64,000 bases of DNA from Ceraceosorus guamensis (Eukaryota > Basidiomycota > Exobasidiomycetes > Ceraceosorales > Ceraceosoraceae), in NCBI RefSeq assembly GCF_003144195.1, contig NW_020290014.1, positions 62,001 to 126,000 on the forward strand, read 5' to 3'. The first letter of the stretch is position 1, and the number at the start of each line of letters is the position of its first letter. The translations under genes and the position numbers were made by a program. Under the pieces are notes generated by a model. It searched no databases, was not told where the DNA came from, and worked only from the letters and a program-made list of their open reading frames with translations. Shown piece after piece: positions 37,452 to 49,271 of this stretch.

Positions 37452-40400
37452 TCACAAGCCGCCTCGACCACGACCGCCCCGCATCATGCCTCGCGCTCGC
37501 ATCGGTGCCCCACCGCCTCTGAAAGGTTGAGGAGGTCGAGGACCCCAGCCATGGTCGACCTGTCCAGGGCCTTGAGCCGCATTGCGATACTCTATGTGCG
37601 TAGGACCGGTATAAGCTGCGTATCGACTAGCGTTTGAGCTACTGGCCTGAGGTGCAGTTGCGGCATTCCATCCCTGTCCATAGGACTGGGCAGCTTGAGG
37701 GTATGGTGCATGAGGCTGGTGATGGTGATGATTCCAACCTTGCCAATCTTGGGTCTGGCTCAGAGATGGATCGGACGGCGAATCAGAGGGAAATTTGGGC
37801 GGGGGTCCTGGAGGCGGGCCCGGAGGAGGTCCGGGCGGGGGCCCTGGGGGTGGTGGCCCGGGATTGGTCTTTGCTGAAGATTGATTCCTGTCGACTCCGC
37901 TCAGACCCGATGAACCCAGGCTAGACAAGAGCTGACTGACAAGCGTAGGATTGGCGGACAGGATATTATCCAGATCAGGCGCCGTCATCTGGGACAAGGC
38001 CGCAGCCGTGGGTTGCGCCATGGGTCCAGTGTGCCCATTGGCAGTCGCGGCCTCCACAAAATCGGCGTGCGTGGCGTTCCCTTCAGACGATGGCACCACC
38101 GGCTGATCAGGTGCAGAAGCTGCGAGCGCACCACCTCCTACCGCTTTGAGCAGATCCTGTAGTGCTGTCGGACCGCCAGGGAATGCTGCGACGCTGCTGG
38201 CTGCGTGAGGCTGCGCGGAACTCGAAGCCTGCTGTGGGGAATGGGCTTTGGGCGCAATGGCAGCAGAGCGGCTCTGACTACTGCTATGCAACCCATGTGG
38301 GCTACTTGCTCCGTCCTTTCTTACGGGCGGTATACGGCTGTAAGGTGAAGAATGACCTTTGTTGACGTCTCTCAAAGCAGCTCTTCTTCCATCGACGGAA
38401 CCGATGGTGTCTTTGAAAATGACGGCAACGAGTAGTATGAGGTCCCTCTCTCTCGGCGCCTCGTCGATAGGCGCGCCCGACTCTGTCAGCCATTCTGGCA
38501 GCTCGGCATGGGCTGGCAGCGGCGCCACGTAGAAATCTTTGATGATCCGCCCGCGAGCACTGCGCGCGGGTGCCAAGACTCCGTAACGAGACCGGCCTTG
38601 GAACCACCCAGCAAAGTTGGAGAAGGCAGCTGCATTGACCTCTTCCGTCTGTGGAGCAGCCATCTTGACAGCAGCTGCAGCTGCAGCCAACCCATCGGGG
38701 ACGAGTTTCGGCTCGAGTTGAAGCACTACCAGCTCGTTGCGTGGGGCTCTGAGGCTTTCGAGCAGATAGTCTGCCGCAACTTTTGCAGGCAGACGACCTT
38801 CCAAAAAGCTGTGCACCGATGGCAAAAAGAGCTGCCAGACGCTCAAGTCATCCCCAAGCGAAGGTCCTGCTACTTGATGAGCTGAGCCACTGCACAGGCC
38901 GACTTCGGGCATGCTGATCGCCCCTTGCCAGACGGAGCGTGATTGTGCTGCTTCTTGATGCTGCTCTGGTGAATGAGCTTCCACATTTGGATCTCCGTTG
39001 TCCGCCTGGTGTTCTGGTGTATCTGCTCGCTTTCCTAAGAATGAATCGATAAAGTCGTCTGCGTCGCCGTGATTTGAGCCCTTGTCATCTTCAACAGGGG
39101 TTCCTTCTTCCATCTTTTCCTTTCCATCGCCCGTGCCATCTTGCTGTTCTTCCTCCGCATTCGTCGTGTCTTCACCAGCTTTGTCATTCCCTGTCCACAA
39201 ATCGCCAAAATCGAAGCTTGCCTTTAGAGGGGAGTCTCGAGCTGGGAGAGGGAGGGGAGGCTCAGAATTGGCGCTGCTTCGATGAGTACCAGGTGAAGCA
39301 GACACCCTCTCTTGCACTTGCTGAGAATGAGGCATCGAGGGTGACTGGAGTGCGTGCGTGGTGCTCAAAGCTGTTTCGGATATCGAACGATGTTCCAATC
39401 TTGCGAGGGCGGTTTCCGTGTTCGAAGCGCCAGGAGGGGGCGAGTGGTGGTCGACAGCCTCTTGTTCCGTCTTGTTGCGCTCCTTGACCGCCAGACGCAG
39501 CTGATCGTCGGCCGCTTCTCGTTCGCGAGTTCCCTGATCAAACTCCACATCCTCTTCTCCCTTGTGCGTGAACTTGCGTCGGGGCACATCAGCCATTTTG
39601 CCCAACACGCTTTGCTCCAGATTTTCTCGCTTTCGACGTTCAAGTTCCTCGCGTGTCTGGTCGTTGGCTAGCTCGTCGGAAGTCATGGCGGCCAATGCAA
39701 CCGCACTGACAGCTGTCTGCTCGTCGGGCTGCAAGACCCCTAGTCTGATACGAGCGTGCAAGCCCTTATTAGCCTTGTCCTTGAGGCTGAACAGTAGCAA
39801 ACGGAGACGATCTTTGTACGCTTTGCCTCCCGTCGCGATTCTCTCCTTTCCCACCGTTGTGATTTCTGCGTTGCCCTTCCACATCTGTTGCTCGAGCGTC
39901 CGCGCGTAGACTGCGGCCGCTTCGTTGTGCTGCTTGCGAGCTTCATCGTTCCCAATGCCAACATCCCTCTCGTCGGCATTGGCGTCGCTCAAAAAGCCTT
40001 GGACAACCGCAGTGAATTGGTTGACGGCGTGCTGACGCAGGGCTACGGCTGTCTGTCGTGCCTTCCTTGCAAGCTCGAAGTCAGAAGACGAGGTTTTACG
40101 TTTCGCAGCTGAGCTGGCCGCGCTCGCGGGCGAAGGCACACGCTTCTCGCCAGCTCCAGAGGACCTTCGGTGCACAGATGCCAGGGCATCAACACCTTGA
40201 GCCGACGCTTTGGACGCTGCACGCGCAGCGGGTACGCTCTGCTTGGTCGCAGCTTTGCCAGCAAGACTGGATGATGCTATTGCATTGGTCGGCTCATCAC
40301 CACTCTTGGCCCGTTTCAAAGGCCGTGGCTCGAGCGGAGATTTGGCACCATCGTCAACACTGGGTTGCTTGCTTTCAATTTCGGGCTTAGAAGACGCAAG

Positions 40401-41710
40401 CGCCACATCAGGATTGTCTATGACGCGGTTGAGACCACTCGGGGCCTCAACATCATGCTCTGCAGCTTTCCTCTTTGCCGCTGCGGTCTTGCCATACTTG
40501 GAAGAGATTGCGGGAGGATTAGTCAAATCGGGTGTCTGATTCTGCTCCAGCAAGGCAGCATCTGAGGGCGAATGATAATGACGCGCGGCCTCTTGCTCTG
40601 AAGCTGATGGTGCGTCCAATTCTAGACCTGCAAGAAGAGGGTGTTGTTGTCGTCAGCCTTGATGGGTGAGGTTACGAAGCAAATCTCGACAATGACAAGC
40701 GGACGCGAGGATGCAAACGCGCGGCACCAAGGTACTACACGAAGGCTTGAGCGTCGCTATGCAGCGTTCTCTCCCCTGCGTGTGGATGCAATGCCAATGC
40801 CTGGCTGAACACGACCAGCCCACCATCACCACTCGACTGGTGATAGTACAGAAGAACCAGACCACATGTGTTGTGACGCCGGCATGCGAACATTCACAGC
40901 ACCATGGGTCTCAATCGAGTGAGGTGGCAGCGTACGGTGCAGGTTGGCTCATCACAGCCGGCGACGGAACGAGGTCATGACTACCGTGCAGATACGACAA
41001 GAGTATGAAGCAGCTCAAGCACGCGAGAGCATGCGGTGAAGCCGTCGCTGACATGGATGTATTCCAGCGCAATGTACCAGGGCAATTCACAGGGGGGGGG
41101 GCGCGTGGAGCATGCCCAAGCAAACGAAAGGAGCTCCAAAGTATGATCCGTGACATCGCACCAATTTGCTGGAGCGCTAAACTCACCTGTAGAGATCTTG
41201 CCAGTTTTAGCCGAGCATGCCTCACAGACATACGATGACAGAGCTTGTGCAGCCTCCTCTGATAACCCGATGCATGCGAAATGGAACCTGTGGTGGTGGA
41301 GGCCTGGGTTTGCTTAGTGACATCTCCCAAATCTCGCGACTACTTGTTACGATCACACCCTTGAGGAGCACATATGCAGCAGCAAAGCTGCCTCAGGGGC
41401 GCGACGGGGGACGGTAGCCTGTACAGGAGCTCACTCACCAATCTTCACACTCTGAGCACCACACCATAGGCTGTCCATCGTCTCCCTTCCTACATGTACA
41501 ATATAACTCTGCTCCCTCTTCTAGCTCGGACGATGCTTCTCGGACCTGCTGTGTTGGCGTCACGCGCGAAGTTCGCGACAGATTGGTTTTCTTGCTCCTC
41601 TTACCAACAGGTTCCTCATACAGTGGGACGGGCACCTCATCTACAGCTTTGCTTGTTGGCTTTCTCGCTCTGCTACCACGACGCGGCCCAGAACCTCCTT
41701 CAAGCTCCAT
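37452..41710 (-). CDS. BYE1: BYE1-type transcription elongation factor: PHD, TFIIS-central, SPOC
   Basis: Exons 41439-41710, 41187-41287 and 37452-40627; introns of 151 and 559 nt; 1182 residues. PHD finger at about residues 67-118: YCTCRKGDDGQPMVWCSECEDW joined across the intron to FHFACIGL and YVCEAC, with all zinc ligands (C4-H-C3). A TFIIS central domain lies near 305-470 (AVVQGFLSD, YARTLEQQMWKGN, YKDRLRLLLFSLKDKANKGLHARI). A SPOC domain lies near 715-865 (SVWQLFLPSVHSFLEG, FAGWFQGRSRYGVLAP). The C-terminus is Pro/Gly-repetitive (PPPGPPPG units) and His/Gln-rich, ending RGMMRGGRGRGG. Bye1 binds H3K4me3 chromatin and RNA polymerase II. The second intron is by far the longest in the window. 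Confidence 0.92.
41092..41101 (+). repeat. G10 homopolymer in BYE1 intron 2
   Basis: Ten consecutive G on the plus strand (C10 on the transcript side) inside the long second intron of BYE1. Confidence 0.9.
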
Positions 41711-44700
41711 TCCCGCGCTTCTTGGTTTGGGGGAAAGGAAGCTGATGGTAGGCTGCGACGCACTGACAGTTGCTGGGGACAGTTAGATGGGAATGACAGG
41801 TGGCGTGGCGTCACCCTCGATGATGAGCCTACACAGCAGCTCAAGGTTAGCGGTGTTTGATGCCACGTAACAAGCTTGTCCCTCGGGCCAGGAGCGGGAG
41901 GCGCTGGGTAGCGTGGCAGGATCTGCCTGGATGACGGAGTACTGATCGTCAACGCGGGGCCGAGAGCAGATGGTGGGCAAAACTGAATGCGTGCACACAC
42001 GCGGCAGCCGATCTGGGCAAAGCGCCCGCCCTCGTCATCTCTCTCACGCATGATGTTTGGGCGGACAGAAATTCTCGGCCGAGTCCCACACCACGCGAGC
42101 AACGGCAAATCACGTGATCTTTGAATCAACAATACGTGGAAGGAGGAGTCACGTGATTCAAAAAAAATGACGAATGCGCACGCGAGCGCGGAGCCAACAA
42201 GTTCGCGCCGGCATCACCACAACAACACCACGAGTTAGGCCAAAAGAGATCGGAGTGACCAGCCAGGGGATCGAACCCGAGCGTGGTCGGATAATTTGAT
42301 ATGGGATGGCTAATTTGATATAAATCACACAGGATAAGATGATATCGGTATGGCAAACTTCGCAGATCCATTGGCGAGTTAGCATACCACACCGGGGAGT
42401 CGTATATAAAGCTCGGAGGGTGCGCAAGTCCGGGCGTTCGATTTCGGCTTCGAGATGACCAGCTCAAGTCGAGTGACGACGTGCTGACGACGACTTGGCC
42501 TGCCGGATTCAAGGTGGACAGAGGCTGCCCTGTGGGTCACGAGAGCGAGTCTAGAGCCCTTTCAACCTCCTGCGACGAGTACGATCGGCTTGGCAGACTC
42601 AGGACTCATCACTGCTCGACGGCATCACTACATAGTCCCCTGATACTTCGTAAGCCAATTCACAGCGTCGACAATCGACGAAAGTCGAGCAGCATGCTTG
42701 AGGCAATGGCATTTTGATTCGAACTGATGTCCGCGGTCGGAATGTCACACTCTTCAGGGTTCGACGGGGCATGCATGACAGCTCCAGAGCTGACGGTCCC
42801 TCCAACGCAACTCGCACCATCCGCGATTGTGACGTTGGCAATGTAGCTCGCCTTGTCAAGGTCCTCTAGCCGCGCGATTCGAAAAGAGGACTGATGCGAG
42901 AGAGACATGCTTGATGCCAAGGAACGAGCGAGTGCGAATGACTGTCTGTCATCGACCAAGTGGTGGATGCGCATGTAATTGTGATACAGCGCTCAGGCTG
43001 AGGTCATGTTTGCATGCCGATCGGCGCAGTCGCGTGAGTGTCGCTGTAAGCCAAGTCGCTCTTCGATGCCATCGTCCACACCAGGACTTTGACTCAAGAC
43101 TGATATTGGAGCAATCGTCAGCAAGTCAATTTATGGATCTCGGATGATGACTCCGGCTTGCTGATGAGCGCAAACCGTGGCTCACATCGAAGGCGACGTC
43201 GTAGCGACCGCGGTCTCTGGATGCCAACAGCAAGGGGGCTGCTAGCAGATATGTACCGTACGTGATTTGTGGAGCGCCTGCATCAGCTCTCGAGCTAGTT
43301 AGGTGTGGTTACGGAAGCAAATCTTCCGCGCCCACATCACGACTTACCCAGCGTCGCCCTGCAACCGCCGAAATCAGCTCCGCCCCGCGCTGACCCAGGA
43401 ATTTACCGGTCGCGCATGCGTAACAAATAAGCGCGTTCGAGCTCATTATCGTCGCGAGTGCTCCAAATCGGGGTACCAAGAGGAAGACTCCATCGGACAG
43501 CATGACATTCAAATTCAAATTGCGATTCGTGATTCCTTTCACGCACCACTCGCTACCGGACCATGAATTCTGAGGCTAGTCATCAAGCTGTAAAGCTCCT
43601 GACTAAAGCACGCGCCGCGTGTGGTGTTGGAAACAAGAAATGGACATTCGTTCCCTGGCAAGGGCGATGGATGACCATCCTAAGCGCGCTTTTCCTTATC
43701 TTTGACCAAGGGAGCCCTTTCTTTGCCAAGAATCCGCTTGGCTTCGCTTCGCATCGCAGGCAGCAGGAATAGAGCGCTTCACGACTACCGGTGCTAGGGT
43801 GCACTGGGTGCCAGACGAGCAGAGCACCTTCTGTAGAAGCCGTGTGATGTGATGCCGGTCATGGTCGCATACCCACATTTCCATCCGCGGTGTGGTACGG
43901 TGATCGTTGAGTGTGCTGGGTCAGACAGCATACATATAGCCAACAAACAGAAGTCCCCACACATGCGCAGCACGGCCTGCCTTGCATTGATGGTCTGCGA
44001 CGCAAGAGCTGGCCGAGGCATTTGGGGGTAAGGCATGTCAAAAGTCTTTATGTCGATACCACACATCGCCGCTCTGTGCTCTGATTGTTGTGGTTCTTAA
44101 AACGCATCTACTGGAGCTCGCACAAGCGGCCGAAATCGTGAATGGTTGGTTGCGCCGCGCCGCGCCATAGCTTGAGAAGATGCTCAGACCGGCAGGGCGC
44201 ATCATTATTAGCGAGCGTTTGTAGAAGGTGGGCGAGCGCGCGGACGGAGGTTTCAAAAGCGCGCTAAGAGCTGCCTGCTAGTGCAGCATGCAGCAGCTTT
44301 GCCTACCTGCACCTGGCATCACAGCGGGACTAATTGCTGACATTGTGGAAATTTATGCACTTTGCAGCTCATGTGTCACTCTCGACCGTTGGAGCCGGGC
44401 TTCGGTCCTTATCATCCAACCAACGCATTCGTGATTTTGAAGTCTCGAGTGCCGTTCAATCACGAATCAGATCCACCTTGCAGCGCAGAGGTGCAGCAAG
44501 TAGCGCAAAAAAGTCGAGCGACGACGCTGCAATTGGAGCAATTTATGCCCTCATGGACGCACATGCAAGATACGACTTTGGAAAGTCTGCTCACCATCGA
44601 AGAGTTGGGGCCAGCGCACCCGGCTATACTGTGACTGTGCAGTAGCTGCACCCTTGATGACATTCTCTTCGGAAATATACAGTAAGCACCTTCTCTCGTC

Positions 44701-45302
44701 GATGCATGAATGTCTGACGCAACGTAGCCAAGTAATGACGCGGGTGCATTAGGCTCAGCGCTATGGACTCGATTCGATGTGGCCTCGGCCAGCGCGCTTC
44801 GGCCTCGACAGACTGGTCGAGCCCCTCGTCGCATCACGACACAGTCACTTCTCAACTATGCCTACAATCTAGAGCTCAATCGTGAATGGGGTGATGCAAC
44901 GGATGTTTTGCAAGCGCGAAATCCGGCGTCCGAGTCAGCCGGTCAATCACGCTAAGAGCATCACCGATCCTCATTCTTCGCGACGCAGCACGAGCCCCCG
45001 TCGCAGGTGAGCATCGGAGAGCGAAGTGCTGGGACCCCCTGGAGTAGCTCGAGTGGATGACAGGCAAAACCCACAAGCCAGAGCTCCACACCTAGCTACG
45101 ACTGTACTTCTTCCTAAATGCACGACGATCTATCAGCAGCTGCAGACATGCGGTAGTAGCCTGGGCCAGCAGAAGTACAAATATCGCCATGTTTCGCGCT
45201 CTCGCTGAGCTCTTTCCCATGCCCACAAATCCCTCACGCCATTGACATCCGCCCTCCCTCCTCTCGCACTTCCTTTGTTCGACCCTACAGCCCCGGAACA
45301 CC
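41711..45302. other. 3.6 kb intergenic region
   Basis: No gene I can support. It holds a tRNA-like 3'-half on the minus strand (listed separately), AT-rich TTTGATAT repeats near 42290-42320, a TATATAAA at 42402-42409, and scattered CACGA motifs. A 104-codon minus-strand frame (42660-42974) has no recognisable domain. Confidence 0.45.
42254..42282 (-). other. tRNA 3'-half-like sequence (possible relic)
   Basis: Read on the minus strand, GGGTTCGATCCCC followed by TGGCTGGTCA resembles a T-arm/B-box with a 3' acceptor strand. No matching 5' acceptor (GACCAGC) or A-box occurs at the right distance, and only three of five T-stem pairs form well, so it is not called as a tRNA gene. Confidence 0.2.
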
Positions 45303-46305
45303 ATGCGCGCCTTCAACATCGTCCTCGGCCTGGCCGCTGTCATGCTGCCCAGCATGCACGCGGTGCCAGTGCAATCCATCTCCGAACGACAGTCGACCGA
45401 CCAGCCAAGCACCATCGACGGCACTCCGTTCCGCCTGGCAGTCCGATATGCGCAGGGCGCATATTGCCAGCCCTCTCTGCAACGTCTACTCTTTTCGAGA
45501 GGTCGGGTCATCTACGTTGCCGGCGACAACGCAAGGCTACCGATCACCTTCGTGGCTTACGACGAGCTGACCAACAAAGTCGTCGTCTCGCACCAGGGTA
45601 CCAAGTAAGTTTGCAGTGCTCTGCCTGATGGAGCAGCGATGTGCCGGCCAACCTGAATCCTTCGCTGACTGTATTCGACTTTTTTTCCGCCCATGCCCCG
45701 TTCGCAGCCCCACATCTGCGGAGTCCGTGTACATCGATGCGCAATATTTGCCCACATTGCCAGACCGCAGGCTGAACGGCTGTGTCGATCCTGGCTCCGC
45801 GATGCACACCGGTTTTCAAAAGGCCTGGGCAGACACTGCTGACCCGATCTTGGCAGCAGTCAAGGAGCAGCTGACCGCGCATCCTGGCGCCACGCTTCTG
45901 GTCACCGGACACTCGCTCGGTGCTGCCCTAGCCACGCTGGACAGCGCTTATCTGCGATGCAATCTTCCAGATGTACCGCTGCAGACCACCGTACTGGGAT
46001 TGCCCCGCGTGGGAAACAGCAAATTTGCGGACAGCATCGACAGGCTACACAACGGCACCTTCCACTACCTGGTCAATGGTCAAGATCCCGTACCTCACAT
46101 CCCATTCCGGCAGCTTTCTTACGAGCACCCCACTGGAGAGGTGTGGATCAACCCGGCCAACGAGAACGAAGCCCTTAGCTGCCCAGGAAGAGAGAATTCA
46201 AGGTGCTCCAACTCGGTCGACCCGAGAACCTACAACATCGGAGACCATATTGGGACCTACTTCGAAAGACAACTCACTGGTTTCCCATCGCCCAACCTCT
46301 GCTAA
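45303..46305 (+). CDS. Secreted class 3 (fungal) lipase
   Basis: Exons 45303-45604 and 45708-46305; intron of 103 nt; 299 residues. The N-terminus MRAFNIVLGLAAVMLPSMHAVP is a signal peptide with cleavage after ...MHA. The nucleophile elbow is TGHSLGAALA; the Asp lies in NGQDPVPHIP and the His in GDHIGTYF, a complete Ser-Asp-His triad of the Rhizomucor/Thermomyces lipase and feruloyl-esterase class. HQGTN marks the strand before the lid, split by the intron. Six or more Cys suggest disulfides. The length is close to the family's usual 280-300. An extracellular triacylglycerol or related ester hydrolase is expected. It borders the CC-peptide gene cluster. Confidence 0.93.
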
Positions 46306-46892
46306 ACGAGATCGGCCTAGACCAATCGTCCGTCGGTACACAACACATTCAGTATCGAGATCTATCTTCCGCTCCAGTCAAAACCCATCTATCCATCCTC
46401 GCATTCTGATTTGTAGCCAAAATTTTCCCGATATCCCTATTCCGCAATATCCCGCTAACGACCTTCCACGAGCAAGGCGGCAGATACATGCTGCTGGTAC
46501 CCGTTAAAGCCACCATACAGCTAGACTGCTGGCTTTTCACGAGTCATCGCTCGCGCTCTTCTTGCTCACGGCTACGCATCGTCTGCATTTCCGCCACGTC
46601 ACCCTCACGAATTCACACGGCGCTCAGGTCGCTTTGCTGCACACCACTGGGAATGATAGAATGACTTGTACGAATTTCCGAGCCGTTGGGCTGTTGGTTG
46701 ATGTCAATATGATGAGCGTTTGACGCAGGATTGCGGCGACGTGGTCCACCCAATGCCAATCGCACACAGCCGCCCGCAAGTGAGGTGATTTTGGCACAAC
46801 AACACAACGTCGTGCATACACGTGCATCCGCATGCATCTTCTTTTGATCCTTCACCATCATCGGGCTGCAGAACGTCCTAGCGCCGACGATC
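46306..46892. other. Intergenic, lipase / CC-peptide gene (convergent)
   Basis: About 590 bp between convergent stops. No gene seen. Confidence 0.5.
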
Positions 46893-48017
46893 TTAGCAGT
46901 CTTTAAGGCCTTCACCGCCGCAACCCAAGCAGCAGGGCTGCGTGCCGTCGGTGCAGCAGCTGTCGCGCTTCACCATCCTGTTGGCAACGGGGCTCCAGAT
47001 CATCTCAACGTCGGCCGCAGCATTGGGGGCGCGCTCATTCAAGCTGTTCTTGTCGGCATCGAAGAGATTCACACTGCGTGGCTAATGGCAGAGAGAAAAA
47101 AATCGCTGAGAGGGTCAGACGCTTGCTCAGCACTCAGCGAGAATATCAAGAGCTTGCCTACGCACGAAGTGAGGTCGGTGGGGGTCAGTATGGCAGCATG
47201 ACTTGTTGTTAGGAGGACAATCACATTCCGGGGGACCACCAGTGGGCGCGCGCTCTTCCAGGGTGTTTGTGTCCGCATCGAAGAGATCGACACTGCGTGG
47301 CTGTTGGCAAGAATGAGAAACGCTGAGAGGGTTAGTCGCTTGCACAGCTCTCAGAGGGCATCTGAATGGCTTGGCTATGCACCTTGTGAGGATTGTGTTC
47401 GCAGCATGCTCCGGTGCAGCACGTCGAGTTGGGGTTGACTGGAGCACATTGACATCCCGGGGGAATGCCAGTGCGCGCGCGCTCTTCCAGGCTGTTTTTG
47501 TCCGCATCGAAAAGATCGACACTGCGTGGCTGTTGGCAAGAAACAGAAAGGCTGAGAGAATCAGTCGCTCGCACAGCTCTCAGAGGGCATCTGGATGGCT
47601 TGACTATGCACCTCGTGGGAATCGGGAAGTCCGAGTCCCCAGCAATCACCGGTGCAGCACGTTGAGTTGGCAGGGTTAGGAGGACATTCGCATCCAGCGG
47701 GAATGCCAGCGCGCTCTTGAAGAGAAACGCCAGACGTCGCACCGTTCTGTGAAGCTGTCGAGCGCTGTCATGGGGATTTGTAGAATGTGAATACGTCAGC
47801 AGTCACATCAGTGCGACCTGACAGTTGTCAAGTCACAACTCACGAAGAGAGAATTCGAGGCCGCAAATTGGTGTAGGCTCCAAAATCAGTATCGACGCAT
47901 GAAAGCCCTAGCATAGGAGAGATCGACATGCGCACCTACTATGGGCTTGGCATTTACGCTTAGAAGCGCTGCAAGGAGCGCCAAGAAAGCGAAGAAGCAT
48001 AGACGCAGATAGTACAT
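46893..48017 (-). CDS. Secreted Cys-doublet protein built from duplicated exons
   Basis: Proposed exons 47936-48017, 47612-47754, 47383-47529, 47166-47300 and 46893-47081; 231 residues. MYYLRLCFFAFLALLAALLS is a signal peptide, and a phase-1 intron follows codon 27. Exons 2-4 are related phase-0 modules with the pattern LEERARTGIPPGCQC...NSTCC; exons 3-5 each begin PRSV(D/N)LFDAD. Exon 5 ends the protein with MVKR followed by DSCCTDGTQPCC and LGCGG, a CC-x6-CC peptide after a KR site. The introns between exons 2/3, 3/4 and 4/5 are also alike, so exon plus intron were duplicated as ~230-bp units. The first acceptor (47755) was chosen for phase; an extra small exon near 47840 is possible. A TATA-like TATATG lies about 120 bp upstream. 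No known family is recognised. Confidence 0.75.
47166..47612 (-). repeat. Tandem exon-intron duplication units
   Basis: Three successive introns start gtgcatag, gtgcatag and gtgcgtag and end in gccaacag, gccaacag and gccattag. They share blocks such as ctctgagagctgtgc and ccctctcagcg. Adjacent exons share the PRSVDLFDAD coding start. The period is about 220-230 bp. Confidence 0.85.
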
Positions 48018-49271
48018 TCTGCTCACAATCGGAAGCTTCAGGTGTTTTGAGAATGTCAGGGGAAAATGGTCGGAAGAGCTGTTACGAGGGAGATGAGACG
48101 AGATTCACCTACTTGACGAATGAGCACGGCTTCATATACAATGTGGAAACAAGGAACGCATGAAGACCCAAACGCTCCTTTCGTAGCGCCCAAATGAATC
48201 ATCCGAGACGAGTCAAATCGCGGCGCCGCATCGGAGCACCTTACCGTCGCACAATCGAAGAGACCAGTCATCCCTTGAGCGCACACAAGGGTCAGGACCA
48301 AAGGGTCGGTCTGCTAGGGGCCGACTCAAATGTCTTATCTCGTATGCTCCGTTGATATGTCATTGCGCCAAGATCATCAATTTCCCCTTCAAACGGGCCC
48401 CATGGCCCAATCGACGTGCCGGAACACACCGCCGCCACTCCGAAATCCAATCTTGGCTTGGCTGCAAGCTCGGCACACACGGCTATGGCGGCATTGGCCA
48501 CGGAGAACGGTCCGTCGATTAGGAGCACAAATGCCCGGCGATGGCATCCTAGGCGAACAGTACGTCCTGAAGCCCGCTACACAGCGAGGCGTTGCGGTCT
48601 GTATTTTGCTCCTTGGCTGTTGGCTTAACGGCGGCCCGCATCGATTGCAGTGTCCTCATGTATTTTCAAGTCATCAATTGGGCGGTCTGATCGATCCATG
48701 GAGGCGCACAGGCATCACGAGCAGCGCAGAGCCAAGGTGAGTATGCCTGTCGATTGCTTGCAAATACAACACTTGGCGGGCGGTTCACGAACGACTCTCG
48801 TGGTCATGCCGCCTCATCCATCAAGAAAACAATCGGTCTCTTCATTGCCTACAATCTGCAGTCCATGCGACTTTCAGAAGGCTTTCGAAAGCTCCTAGCT
48901 CTTCACTATAGCCCGCAACAAGGCTGATAGCTCAGCAGAAAGAGACAAGGACCGAACAACGCATTCGACTTAAGAGCCAGACGGGTCGCGAGGTGCAAGA
49001 CGTCATCCGATTCGACGAACGTCTACGTTTGGCAGATCATCATCCGATGACCTCCACGAAGACCTGTTATGCCTACAAATGATTGACCGGATTGCCTTGG
49101 CGCGGCGCCCTTTAGTCTCCCAAATTTCCGTGTCTTGCAAAAGTGTCTTGGGACCACAGGCCGACGATCGTTTCAGCTTGGTGTTGCTCGACGCGCTGAT
49201 GTTGCACTACACAGCTTTTGGAGGGCCCCGCCCCACTCAGTTGGGGTCACCGCGGCCCTGCCATTCACTCG
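48018..49271. other. Intergenic region inside the CC cluster
   Basis: About 1.25 kb with no gene I can support; open frames are short and lack signal peptides. Confidence 0.45.
48134..48139 (-). promoter_or_regulatory. TATA-like element upstream of duplicated-exon gene
   Basis: TATATG on the minus strand about 120 bp before the ATG at 48017. The spacing resembles the TATA boxes of the other genes of this group. Confidence 0.35.

Noticed and set aside
42599-42974. Minus-strand frames of 86 and 104 codons (MRIHHLVDD..., ...ELAYEVSGDYVV)
   Set aside because: A joint through a small intron could be imagined, but no clear splice pair, signal peptide or family supports it.
45303-46305. Lipase as part of a horizontally acquired island
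   Set aside because: Base use and intron style match the neighbouring genes, and class 3 lipases are common in smut-related fungi; nothing in the sequence shows transfer.
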